A stretch of DNA of 16,712 bases from JAVVRI01 sp036654795 (lineage in GTDB: Bacteria > Bacteroidota > Bacteroidia > Bacteroidales > Tannerellaceae): contig JAVVRI010000060.1 of NCBI GenBank assembly GCA_036654795.1, positions 1-16,712 on the forward strand, written 5' to 3'. Below are positions 5,217 through 12,418 of the stretch, in pieces; the first letter of the stretch is position 1; each line of letters starts with the position of its first letter. The position numbers and the translations under genes were made by a program. The notes below the pieces were generated by a model. That model was not told the DNA's origin. It ran no database searches and was given only the letters and a program-made list of their open reading frames with translations.

Positions 5217-6473
5217 TTATCTCACAAATTTTTTTACAATTGCGCAAGCATTGTGTCCGCCAAACCCGAAGGTATTGGATAGTGCTGCGTTGATATCTCT
5301 TTTTTGTGCCTTGTTGAATGTGTAATTCAATGTGTAGTCAATCTCCGGATCTTCATCACCTTCAGCGTGATTAATCGTTGGAGGGATAATGCCATTTTTG
5401 ATGGCCAAAATGCAAGCAACTGCTTCTAAGGCTCCGGCAGCACCTAATAGGTGACCTGTCATCGACTTTGTTGAGCTGATGTTGAGCTTGTATGCATGTT
5501 CGCCAAATACGTCTTTGATTGCTCTTACTTCAGATATGTCACCTACCGGGGTAGATGTACCGTGTACATTGATGTAGTCAATGTCTTCAGGATTCATACC
5601 TGCATCTTCGAGCGCATTTCTCATCACCAGTTTAGCACCCAATCCTTCCGGATGAGAAGCTGTTAAGTGATAAGCATCAGCTGACATACCGGCACCCGCA
5701 ATCTCGCAATAGATTTTAGCACCTCTTGCCAGCGCGTGTTCCATTTCTTCCAATACCAAACAAGCCGAACCTTCACCCATTACGAAGCCATCGCGGCTTG
5801 CACTGAATGGGCGCGAAGCCGTTTCAGGAGCATCGTTACGGGTTGAGAGCGCGTTCATGGCATTAAAGCCACCTACACCACCAATAGTAATTGCGGCCTC
5901 AGCTCCTCCGGTTACGATGGCCGAAGCCTTTCCTAAGCGGATATAGTTGAATGCGTCTGCAATAGCGTTCGTAGAAGATGCACAAGCTGATACGGTGGCA
6001 AAGTTCGGACCTCTGAAACCATACATCATCGAGATCTGACCGGCAGCCATGTCTGCAATCATTTTCGGGATGAAGAACGGATTAAAACGGGGGCCACGCT
6101 CAGCATCGTAGGCTGTTATTTCTTCTTCGAAAGTTTTGATACCTCCGATACCGGCGGCAAAGATTACTCCGATCTTGTCCAGATTCTCCTTTTCAGGGTC
6201 CAGACCTGAATCACTCACGGCTTCTTTGGCGGCAACTAGTGCATATTGGGTGTAAATGTCATACTTACGAGCCTCCTTACGGTCGAAATGCTCGGCTGTT
6301 ATAAAGTTCTTCACTTCACAGGCGAACTGTGTTTTGAACTTTGATGTTTCAAAATGAGTAATAGGCCCGGCCCCACTCTTCCCGTTAACAAGACCTTCCC
6401 ACGTTTCCGCAAGTGTATTGCCAAGGGGAGTAATAGCTCCAAGACCTGTTACTACAACTCTTTTTAATTCCAT
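5217..6473 (-). CDS. fabF: 3-oxoacyl-[acyl-carrier-protein] synthase II
   Basis: This 418-aa condensing enzyme elongates acyl-ACP with malonyl-ACP in type II fatty acid synthesis. The thiolase-fold catalytic triad is clear: Cys164 in VSACASSTNA, His304 in NVHGTSTP and His341 in SMTGHLLGAAG. These match Cys163, His303 and His340 of E. coli FabF, and the length is normal (E. coli 413). Other conserved parts are GLGAITPLG (10-18) and the C-terminal SNTFGFGGHNA. It follows acpP by 18 nt, the classic acpP-fabF pairing, with AAAGG just before its ATG, and is followed by rnc. It is cytosolic and appears intact. Confidence 0.95.
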   Translation of the reverse strand: MELKRVVVTGLGAITPLGNTLAETWEGLVNGKSGAGPITHFETSKFKTQFACEVKNFITAEHFDRKEARKYDIYTQYALVAAKEAVSDSGLDPEKENLDKIGVIFAAGIGGIKTFEEEITAYDAERGPRFNPFFIPKMIADMAAGQISMMYGFRGPNFATVSACASSTNAIADAFNYIRLGKASAIVTGGAEAAITIGGVGGFNAMNALSTRNDAPETASRPFSASRDGFVMGEGSACLVLEEMEHALARGAKIYCEIAGAGMSADAYHLTASHPEGLGAKLVMRNALEDAGMNPEDIDYINVHGTSTPVGDISEVRAIKDVFGEHAYKLNISSTKSMTGHLLGAAGALEAVACILAIKNGIIPPTINHAEGDEDPEIDYTLNYTFNKAQKRDINAALSNTFGFGGHNACAIVKKFVR

Positions 6474-6491
6474 ACCTTTAGATAAAAGGGA

Positions 6492-6728
6492 TTACTTCGC
6501 GTTAGCGTTAATATAAGCGATTGCATCACTTACAGTTGTAATCTTTTCTGCTTGATCATCAGGAATTGTGATACCGAATTCTTTTTCGAATTCCATAATC
6601 AATTCTACAGTGTCAAGAGAGTCTGCTCCTAAATCGTTGGTAAAGCTTGCTTCGTTTGTAACCTCTGTTTCTTCAACACTCAATTTGTCTACGATGATAG
6701 CCTTAACCCTAGATGCAACTTCAGACAT
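6492..6728 (-). CDS. acpP: Acyl carrier protein
   Basis: This is a 78-aa acidic four-helix protein that carries acyl chains in fatty acid synthesis. The phosphopantetheine site is Ser37 in GADSLDTVELIM (34-45), the universal ACP signature. Length, acidity and the C-terminal helix (VSDAIAYINANAK) are typical. It is the first gene of the operon, followed by fabF, which uses ACP-bound substrates, and by rnc. The leader upstream is AT-rich and shared with the divergent purN. A -7 box on this strand lies about 83 nt before the ATG. Confidence 0.97.
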   Translation of the reverse strand: MSEVASRVKAIIVDKLSVEETEVTNEASFTNDLGADSLDTVELIMEFEKEFGITIPDDQAEKITTVSDAIAYINANAK

Positions 6729-6768
6729 AACTTTTTCAATTTAGATTAATAAATACGAATATACTTTT

Positions 6769-6776
6769 TAAATTTG
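6769..6776 (+). promoter_or_regulatory. Candidate -7 box toward purN
   Basis: TAAATTTG matches TAnnTTTG on the + strand, about 107 nt before the purN ATG. There is no clear -33 TTTG. It overlaps the left arm of the palindrome at 6773-6785. Confidence 0.3.
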
Positions 6777-6785
6777 CAGTGCAAA
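6773..6785. promoter_or_regulatory. Perfect palindrome between acpP and purN
   Basis: TTTGCA-G-TGCAAA is a perfect 6+1+6 palindrome in the acpP/purN intergenic region. It overlaps the + strand -7 box and sits just downstream of the start predicted for acpP. A near-identical arrangement (TTTGC-TAG-TGCAAA) lies in the korAB promoter, so it may be an operator. Confidence 0.4.
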
Positions 6786-6810
6786 GAAAAGAATTTTTTA
6801 TGTTACGAAG

Positions 6811-6818
6811 CAAATTTA
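6811..6818 (-). promoter_or_regulatory. Candidate -7 box for acpP-fabF-rnc
   Basis: The minus strand reads TAAATTTG, an exact TAnnTTTG match, giving an acpP leader of roughly 75 nt. The -33 region has TTTT rather than TTTG. The inverted repeat CCGC-N7-GCGG (6821-6835) lies just upstream, within the promoter. Confidence 0.45.
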
Positions 6819-6882
6819 TACCGCTAAAAATGCGGAAAACTGCACATAATTTCTTTTCTTGTGCACTAAAACAACAAAAAGA

Positions 6883-7452
6883 ATGAAAAACGTTGCTATT
6901 TTCGCTTCCGGCTCGGGTACGAATGCCGAAAACATCGCCCGATATTTTACTAAGAGTGAAACCGTTAATATCGCGGTTGTTTTGTCGAACAACAGACATG
7001 TCGGCGTGCATGCTCGCGTAAATAACTTGGGTATTCCCTCTTTTGTTTTTTCACGCGATGAGTTTACGGCTGCTGTGCCCATACTGGCTAAGCTGGCTGA
7101 ATACAAAACAGACCTGATCGTTTTGGCCGGTTTTATGAATAAAATAGCCGATCCGTTGCTGCGGGCTTATCCCGGACGGATTATCAATATCCACCCGGCT
7201 CTGTTGCCCAAACATGGCGGCAAGGGGATGTTTGGCATGCATGTGCACGAGGCTGTTGTTGCTGATGGCGATAGCCAATCCGGCATTACGATCCATTACG
7301 TCAACGAGAACTACGACGAGGGGAATATTATTTTCCAGGCCACCTGTCCCGTCCTTCCTTCCGACACTCCCGAAGAAGTAGCGACCAAGGTGCATGCGCT
7401 CGAATACGCGCACTACCCGCGGGTGATTGGCGAGGTGTTGTCCCAACTCTGA
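6883..7452 (+). CDS. purN: Phosphoribosylglycinamide formyltransferase
   Basis: This 189-aa enzyme transfers formyl from 10-formyltetrahydrofolate to GAR in purine synthesis. The nucleotide-binding start FASGSGTNAENI (7-18) is clear. The catalytic set is Asn102 and His104 in NIHPALLPK and Asp145 in YDEGNII, matching N106, H108 and D144 of E. coli PurN. It is slightly short of the 212-aa E. coli protein. I use the ATG at 6883; an upstream in-frame TTG at 6859 would add eight poorly conserved residues. The gene stands alone, diverging from acpP and converging on korB, and its transcript should end at the hairpin 7498-7540. Confidence 0.93.
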   Translation: MKNVAIFASGSGTNAENIARYFTKSETVNIAVVLSNNRHVGVHARVNNLGIPSFVFSRDEFTAAVPILAKLAEYKTDLIVLAGFMNKIADPLLRAYPGRIINIHPALLPKHGGKGMFGMHVHEAVVADGDSQSGITIHYVNENYDEGNIIFQATCPVLPSDTPEEVATKVHALEYAHYPRVIGEVLSQL

Positions 7453-7468
7453 CGGTATCTGGGCTGAC

Positions 7469-7485
7469 AGCCATTTTATATGGCT
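7469..7485 (+). repeat. Small hairpin after purN
   Basis: AGCCAT (7469-7474) and ATGGCT (7480-7485) form a perfect 6-bp stem with a 5-nt loop, 16 nt after the purN stop. It precedes the larger terminator and may assist termination. Confidence 0.4.
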
Positions 7486-7497
7486 CGTTAGCAAAAA

Positions 7498-7540
7498 AAA
7501 ATAGCTCGGCAGCCGAAAAATATGGCTGCCGAGCTATTTT
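7498..7540. terminator. Bidirectional terminator between purN and korB
   Basis: AAAATAGCTCGGCAGCC (7498-7514) pairs perfectly over 17 bp with 7524-7540 around a 9-nt loop. The A-run before it (from 7493) and the TTTT at its end provide U-tracts for both strands, which suits the convergent genes purN (+) and korB (-). Confidence 0.85.
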
Positions 7541-7612
7541 CAATTTGCTGCCGGGCTTTTTATAATTTGCCGCCGGGCTTTTTTTTGTATGCTGCCGATC
7601 TGCCTTCGGGGC
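7525..7612. repeat. Four 22-bp tandem repeats in the korB 3' flank
   Basis: Units start at 7525, 7547, 7569 and 7591, an exact 22-bp period. Each opens with a core like GCYGCCGRGCT followed by a T-rich tail; the last unit is the most diverged. The first unit forms the right arm of the terminator hairpin. The array ends at the stop codon of korB. Confidence 0.7.
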
Positions 7613-8625
7613 TATTTTACTTCCCATATTTCGCGGCTCATCAGGAAGTCCTGCAGCTTGCGGATCGGGTTCTTGGCTTGTACTTCTTCTATTTGTTGTT
7701 TTACGGCTTCGTCGTAAGTAGGTGCATCCACGTCGCGGATGACACCCAGTGCTACCGGCATGTCCTCACCCATCATGGCGAGCATCAGGTGCAGGGTGTT
7801 GCTCTTTTCGTGTGCATCGTGCGTCAGGACGTCGTCCAACGTGTAGCCGTCCTGTCCGATGGTTACAGCTTTCAGCTTTAATCCGTCCAGTACTAGACCT
7901 TTTTCGTTGTCTTTGCCGAATAACATCTTTTCGCCGTGGCGGAGCAGGATGGTACGGTCAGCGCGAAACTCCTTGTCGGTAATATTCTTGTGGGTGCCGT
8001 CGTTAAAGATCACGCAGTTTACTAGCACTTCCACAACTGAAGCGCCTTTGTGGCGGGCCGAGGCGGTTAGGATGTCGGTCGTATTCTTCAAGTCTACATC
8101 AATGGATCGTGCAAAGAAGTTGCCACGTGCCCCAAGAGCCAATTCTGCGGGGATGAATGGGTCTTCTACCGTTCCGAATGGTGAGCTCTTGGATACAAAG
8201 CCTCGATCTGAAGTAGGCGAGTATTGCCCCTTCGTCAGTCCGTATATCTTGTTGTTGAAGAGCACAATGTTCAGGTCGATGTTACGGCGTACGGCATGGA
8301 TGAAGTGGTTTCCACCAATTGCCAGACAGTCTCCGTCGCCCGTGATAAGCCATACGCTTAGGTCGGGACGTGCCGTCTTTACACCTGTTGCAATGGCTGC
8401 GCCACGTCCATGAATGGTATGAAAGCCATACGTATTCATATAGTAAGGCAGGCGCGAAGAGCACCCGATACCCGAAATTACTGCCATATTGTGTGGAGCC
8501 ACACCTAGTTCGGCCATGGCTTTATGCAAGCAGTTCAGCACTGCGTGGTCGCCGCAACCGGGACACCAGCGTACATACTGGTCGCTCTTATAATCTTTTG
8601 CTACATATTTTACGTCTGTTGTCAT
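7612..8625 (-). CDS. korB: 2-oxoacid:ferredoxin oxidoreductase, beta subunit (probable 2-oxoglutarate synthase)
   Basis: This 337-aa subunit binds thiamine diphosphate and one 4Fe-4S cluster. The cluster cysteines are visible as C21 and C24 (WCPGCGDH), C55 (GIGCSS) and C204 (VNCVIFNDG). The ThDP/Mg motif is GDGDCLAIGG (96-105) with NN at 124-125. With KorA it interconverts 2-oxoglutarate plus CoA and succinyl-CoA plus CO2 using ferredoxin. In Bacteroidales this probably runs reductively to make 2-oxoglutarate; that is inference. I start it at the ATG at 8625, 4 nt after the korA stop; the longer frame overlaps korA. The two genes form a clear operon. Substrate preference (2-oxoglutarate rather than pyruvate or branched 2-oxoacids) rests on overall similarity only. 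Confidence 0.9.
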   Translation of the reverse strand: MTTDVKYVAKDYKSDQYVRWCPGCGDHAVLNCLHKAMAELGVAPHNMAVISGIGCSSRLPYYMNTYGFHTIHGRGAAIATGVKTARPDLSVWLITGDGDCLAIGGNHFIHAVRRNIDLNIVLFNNKIYGLTKGQYSPTSDRGFVSKSSPFGTVEDPFIPAELALGARGNFFARSIDVDLKNTTDILTASARHKGASVVEVLVNCVIFNDGTHKNITDKEFRADRTILLRHGEKMLFGKDNEKGLVLDGLKLKAVTIGQDGYTLDDVLTHDAHEKSNTLHLMLAMMGEDMPVALGVIRDVDAPTYDEAVKQQIEEVQAKNPIRKLQDFLMSREIWEVK

Positions 8626-8629
8626 CTTA

Positions 8630-10483
8630 TTATGCCTCCCATATTTTCGTAAATTCCTCAACTAATCTTGTCACAATAAAGGGCTGTCCCTTCACACGAT
8701 TGAACTGATAGGGGTTCAGTCCGGGTACCTTACCACGCAGGTAATTGGCAAACTGCCCGTTGTTCTGCTCGGCTACCACGACTTTTTTGTAATGGGATAA
8801 TACTTCGATGGTATTCTTTGGCAGCGGGTTGATGAACTTAAAGTGTGCAAAGGCAACCTTCATTCCCTTTTCCTGCATCGACTCCATGGTTTCATAGAGG
8901 TGCCCATAAGTGCCGCCCCAGCCAATGATAAGCATATCGGAATCCTTGTCGCCTATTACTTCCAGTTCGGGGATGCAGTTGGCTATGTAATCGATTTTGT
9001 CCTGACGTGTTTTCGTCATTTTCTGGTGGTTCACAGGATCGGTAGAGATGGCACTAGTTTCGTAGTCCTTCTCGAGTCCACCTACGCGGTGGGTAAAGCC
9101 CTCCGTTCCGGGAACTGCCCAGTAACGTACGGACGATTCCTTGTCGCGACGATAAGCCTTCCAAGGCGCTTCGCCCTTGTAATTGCTTACGTAGTTTGGC
9201 TTGATGATCGGATACTTGTCCAACTCCGGCAAACGCCAAGCGGATGAGCCGTTGGCAATAAAGGCATCGGTCAGGAGAATCACAGGCGTCATATGCTCGA
9301 CAGCTAGCTTGCCAGCCCAGAAGGCGGCGTCGAAGCAGTCGGTCGGCGTTGAGGCGGCAATAACCACTACAGGGCTCTCGCCGTTACGTCCGTATAAAGC
9401 CTGCATCAAGTCGGTCTGTTCGCTCTTGGTAGGCATACCGGTAGAGGGACCTCCGCGCTGTACGTCCACAATAACAAGAGGTAATTCGGCAATCACAGCC
9501 AGTCCAATGGCTTCTCCCTTCAACGCCAGACCGGGGCCTGAAGTCGAGGTAGCGGCCAGACAGCCTGCAAAGCTGGCACCAATAGAGGTACACACACCGG
9601 CAATTTCGTCTTCAGCCTGCACGGTCTTTACGCCCATTTCTTTATGTTTGGCCAGTTCGTGAAGGATGTCGGTAGCGGGGGTGATGGGGTAACTACCGAG
9701 GAAGAGTTGCAAGCCAGCCTTTTCGGCAGCTGCAATCAGTCCGTAAGCGGTTGCCGTGTTTCCGTTGATATCTGTATAGAATCCGGGCTCCGCTTTCTTA
9801 CTTTCGATGCGATACGTAGAAACGCTGGCGTGGATGTTGTTTCCGTAGTTATAACCGTCTGTCAATGCCTTGATGTTTGCTTTGGCGATAGAGGGCTTTT
9901 TGGCGAATTTGTTTTCAAGCATGTGCATAGCACTTTCAAGCGGACGCTCGAACAACCAGCAAACCAAGCCTAAGGCAAACATGTTCTTGCATCTCAGGGC
10001 GGACTTGTTGTCCAGTCCGTAGTCGGCAAGTCCATCTTTTACCATTGTAGAGATCGGGGCGGCTACTACCTGTACGCCGGTCATACCCAATTCAGTAAAC
10101 GGATCGTCGGTGGTAAAGAGCGCCTTGTCGAGGTCGCTTTTCTCGAAAGAATCCGTGTCGATCAGGACGATTGCATTTGCTTTCAGGTGTTTTACGTTTA
10201 CCTTCAGCGCTGCCGGGTTCATTGCTACCAATACGTCGGCTTTGTCGCCAGGGGTAAAAATCTTGCGAGAGCCCAGGTGTACCTGAAAACCTGACACACC
10301 ATTAAGTGATCCTTGAGGAGCACGTACTTCTGCCGGATAATCGGGGAAGGTAGAAATTTCATTCCCGAAGATTGCCGACAGGTTCGAAAAGATCGTTCCA
10401 GTTAGCTGCATTCCATCGCCGGAGTCACCGGAGAAACGCACCACAACCTTTTCCAAAGTTGTTACTTTTGTCTGTTCTGCCAT
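8630..10483 (-). CDS. korA: 2-oxoacid:ferredoxin oxidoreductase, fused gamma-alpha subunit (probable 2-oxoglutarate synthase)
   Basis: This 617-aa protein is a fusion. Residues about 10-195 are the gamma domain (RFSGDSGDGMQLTG at 16-29 and FPDYPAEVRAPQG at 46-58). From about 243 on it is the alpha subunit, with YPITPAT (265-271), AEDE (290-293), TSTSGPG (312-318) and QRGGPSTGMPT (342-352) of the pyrimidine-binding and transketolase-like domains. No ferredoxin-like 4Fe-4S domain is present, so the beta subunit holds the only cluster, as in two-subunit KorAB enzymes. It is co-transcribed with korB, 4 nt apart. Upstream lie a promoter with TTTG-N19-TTACTTTG and overlapping inverted repeats, so the operon may be regulated separately from the gene before it. 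Confidence 0.92.
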   Translation of the reverse strand: MAEQTKVTTLEKVVVRFSGDSGDGMQLTGTIFSNLSAIFGNEISTFPDYPAEVRAPQGSLNGVSGFQVHLGSRKIFTPGDKADVLVAMNPAALKVNVKHLKANAIVLIDTDSFEKSDLDKALFTTDDPFTELGMTGVQVVAAPISTMVKDGLADYGLDNKSALRCKNMFALGLVCWLFERPLESAMHMLENKFAKKPSIAKANIKALTDGYNYGNNIHASVSTYRIESKKAEPGFYTDINGNTATAYGLIAAAEKAGLQLFLGSYPITPATDILHELAKHKEMGVKTVQAEDEIAGVCTSIGASFAGCLAATSTSGPGLALKGEAIGLAVIAELPLVIVDVQRGGPSTGMPTKSEQTDLMQALYGRNGESPVVVIAASTPTDCFDAAFWAGKLAVEHMTPVILLTDAFIANGSSAWRLPELDKYPIIKPNYVSNYKGEAPWKAYRRDKESSVRYWAVPGTEGFTHRVGGLEKDYETSAISTDPVNHQKMTKTRQDKIDYIANCIPELEVIGDKDSDMLIIGWGGTYGHLYETMESMQEKGMKVAFAHFKFINPLPKNTIEVLSHYKKVVVAEQNNGQFANYLRGKVPGLNPYQFNRVKGQPFIVTRLVEEFTKIWEA

Positions 10484-10535
10484 AATGTACTATATTAGCT
10501 TTTTTATCTGTACTTAACAAATTAAGGATACGCCC

Positions 10536-10558
10536 GCAAAGTAAGCAATAAACTTTGC
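10536..10558. promoter_or_regulatory. Candidate operator over the korAB promoter
   Basis: GCAAAGT (10536-10542) and ACTTTGC (10552-10558) form a perfect 7-bp inverted repeat with 9 nt between. It covers the -7 box of the korA promoter. A third half-site, TGCAAAA (10562-10568), follows after TAG and makes a second palindrome with the TTTGC of the right arm. Confidence 0.5.
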
Positions 10559-10567
10559 TAGTGCAAA
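10537..10567 (-). promoter_or_regulatory. Promoter for korAB
   Basis: On the minus strand TTTG (10567-10564) is followed, after exactly 19 nt, by TTACTTTG (10544-10537). This matches the Bacteroidetes layout TTTG-N19-TAnnTTTG with one mismatch in the -7 box. It lies 54 nt upstream of the korA ATG and separates korAB from the gene before it. Confidence 0.55.
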
Positions 10568-10578
10568 ACTTTTATCTA

Positions 10579-11793
10579 TTAAAAAGCTGAGAGATATATA
10601 TCCAGGTTATTCGCTAATAGATTAAAATGATTGGCTACGTAGTCGTTTACCGGTTTACCATAATACATGTATGTGCCGGCGCGGAAACCGTTATTGGTTT
10701 TTATCATATTTTGGATGCCGCCCCGGTCGGCTAGCGAAAGGAGTAGGGGTACAAATATATTACTGAAGGCCATCGAGGTAGTACGAGCCACTTGATTGCT
10801 GATATTGGATTTACAATAGTGTAAGACGCCGTATTGCTCGAACACGGTCGGATCTGTCTTGCATAGGCAACAGGTAGTTTCGAAGCAGCCCCCTTGACTG
10901 ATGCGCAGATCTATTATTAGGGCGCCCCGCTTCATTTCGCGAATCAGATCCTCGGCAATGATGTAGCGCCTGCCGGTATTGATGTAACTCATCGCGCCAA
11001 GTACAACATCGGCACTCATAAACGCATTGCGCAGCACATTGGGGTGAAAGTTGGAGGTGAAGACCTTTTGTCCAAGCACCTGCTGGATGGTACGGAGCTT
11101 GTTGATGTCCTCGTCGAATACTTTCACCATAGCTCCCAGCGCCAAAGCGGCGCGGGCAGCAACGGTTCCGGCCGTACCGGCACCGACAATCACTACTTCG
11201 GTAGGCGGCACACCGGGTATGCCACCCAGCAGCATGCCTTTTCCGCCTTGCGTATTGCTAAGTAGTCCGGAGGCAATGGTGATGGCGGCAGTGCCTTCTA
11301 TTTCGGAAATGATGGTCATTATAGGTAGCTTGTCCTGATTGTCCGACATCAGTTCGTAGGCAATCGCATGAATGCGTTTAGCCATCATTAGCTCGAAGCT
11401 TTCAGGTGCAAAAAGATTAAATTGCACCATCGAAAAGAGGGTAATGCGGGGCTTCATCAGCATCACTTCGGCGGGTAGCGGGGGTAATATCTTTAATATC
11501 ACATCAGCCTGATAGACTTCTGCAGGGGTGGCTACAATCTCGGCTCCGGCTTCTGAAAAGTGGTTGTCCGAATAGTTGATGCCTAGGCCTGCGCCTGTTT
11601 CCACCAATACACGGTGACCGGCCTGGGTCAGCATGTCCACTGCTTCGGGGGTCAGCGCTAGGCGCCGTTCCTCCTCGTCTCGTTCGCACGGAATACCTAT
11701 CAGCAAATGATGGTTTACCTTACTATTCTCCTTCAGTAACTCCTGAGGGATATATGCGTTTTGTGCTTGTCTGCCTCCGCTTGTTGCTTCCAT
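10579..11793 (-). CDS. Alanine dehydrogenase/PNT-family protein, catalytic residues not conserved
   Basis: This 404-aa protein has the alanine dehydrogenase/transhydrogenase fold. An N-terminal half (GIPCERDEEERRLALTPE, 33-50) precedes a Rossmann domain with GAGTAG (204-209), then QGGCFETT (300-307) and HYCKSNISNQVARTTS (325-340). It is about 30 residues longer at the N-terminus than M. tuberculosis alanine dehydrogenase (371 aa). Aligned by eye, Arg15 is kept (R44), but Lys75, His96 and Asp270 become L103, Q124 and S299. It would normally be annotated alanine dehydrogenase, yet the loss of all three makes that reaction doubtful. NAD(P) binding looks intact. It starts 3 nt after aroK, so the two are probably co-transcribed. 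The true substrate is unknown; it might be another 2-oxo/amino acid oxidoreductase or a non-catalytic paralogue. Confidence 0.75.
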   Translation of the reverse strand: MEATSGGRQAQNAYIPQELLKENSKVNHHLLIGIPCERDEEERRLALTPEAVDMLTQAGHRVLVETGAGLGINYSDNHFSEAGAEIVATPAEVYQADVILKILPPLPAEVMLMKPRITLFSMVQFNLFAPESFELMMAKRIHAIAYELMSDNQDKLPIMTIISEIEGTAAITIASGLLSNTQGGKGMLLGGIPGVPPTEVVIVGAGTAGTVAARAALALGAMVKVFDEDINKLRTIQQVLGQKVFTSNFHPNVLRNAFMSADVVLGAMSYINTGRRYIIAEDLIREMKRGALIIDLRISQGGCFETTCCLCKTDPTVFEQYGVLHYCKSNISNQVARTTSMAFSNIFVPLLLSLADRGGIQNMIKTNNGFRAGTYMYYGKPVNDYVANHFNLLANNLDIYLSAF

Positions 11794-11796
11794 TGC

Positions 11797-12318
11797 TTAT
11801 AAAATCTTTTCTAACGCTATTGAAATCTGATGCACATCGACATCAGTGTACATTATTTCCGCATCAAAGATCACTGAAGCTCGGTTGTAGAAAGAAGTTC
11901 TTAATTCCAGATTCTTGGCTACGAAGGCTTTTAGCTCCTCGCCCGAACGTCCTTTCAGTACTGGACGGGTCTGTTTGGAGATCTCAAGGCGCTTTACTAG
12001 TTCCTCCACCGATACTTTCAGGTAGACCGTCGTCCCGTTCGCATTCATATACTCCATGTTGTCAAAGAAACAGGGGGCACCTCCTCCGGTAGAGACCAAC
12101 ACATCTTCAAACATTGCCACCTCGTGCAACATCCGTCGTTCTATCTCGCGGAAAGCCTCTTCACCCCGTTCAACAAATAATTGTCTCACCGTACGGTGGT
12201 AACGGCTCTCTATCTCGCAATCCAGATCAATAAATGAAAGTCCCATCCGCTTAGACAAATCTTTCCCGACAGTCGTTTTACCGGCTCCCATGTAACCTAT
12301 TAGAAAAATACGTTTCAT
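11797..12318 (-). CDS. aroK: Shikimate kinase
   Basis: This 173-aa P-loop kinase phosphorylates shikimate with ATP on the way to chorismate. Visible are Walker A GYMGAGKTT (8-16), the shikimate-binding DLD (31-33) and R57 (FREIE), GGG (78-80) and the lid arginine R118 (QTRPVL). The length matches E. coli AroK (173 aa). It starts MKRIFLIGYMGAG at an ATG after the hairpin at 12370-12403 and a candidate -7 box at 12343-12350, so it probably begins its own transcription unit. The alanine-dehydrogenase-like gene follows after 3 nt. It is cytosolic and shows nothing unusual. Confidence 0.94.
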   Translation of the reverse strand: MKRIFLIGYMGAGKTTVGKDLSKRMGLSFIDLDCEIESRYHRTVRQLFVERGEEAFREIERRMLHEVAMFEDVLVSTGGGAPCFFDNMEYMNANGTTVYLKVSVEELVKRLEISKQTRPVLKGRSGEELKAFVAKNLELRTSFYNRASVIFDAEIMYTDVDVHQISIALEKIL

Positions 12319-12342
12319 ATGCTACGTCACGATTGTTTCCTG

Positions 12343-12350
12343 CAAACTTA
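12343..12350 (-). promoter_or_regulatory. Candidate -7 box for aroK
   Basis: The minus strand reads TAAGTTTG, an exact TAnnTTTG match, 24 nt upstream of the aroK ATG and downstream of the hairpin at 12370-12403. The -33 match is weak. Confidence 0.4.
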
Positions 12351-12369
12351 AATAAAAAACATGGAAGTA

Positions 12370-12403
12370 GATGCTTGTCTTAATAAAAAAATGAACGAGC
12401 ATC
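12370..12403 (-). terminator. Hairpin after ybeY, possible terminator
   Basis: GATGCTTGT (12370-12378) pairs with ACGAGCATC (12395-12403) over 9 bp including one T-G wobble, with a 16-nt loop. On the minus strand a T-rich stretch (GTTTTTTATTT) follows about 10 nt later. It lies 16 nt after the ybeY stop and separates ybeY from aroK. Confidence 0.45.
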
Positions 12404-12418
12404 CACGTTATTGTTTTC

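Noticed and set aside
6859..6882. purN starting at the TTG at 6859
   Set aside because: The extra residues (MCTKTTKR) are not family-like; MKNVAIFASGSGTN from 6883 is the normal start.
7525..7612. CRISPR array
   Set aside because: The four 22-bp units are directly abutting without unique spacers and lie in a terminator region; there are no cas genes nearby.
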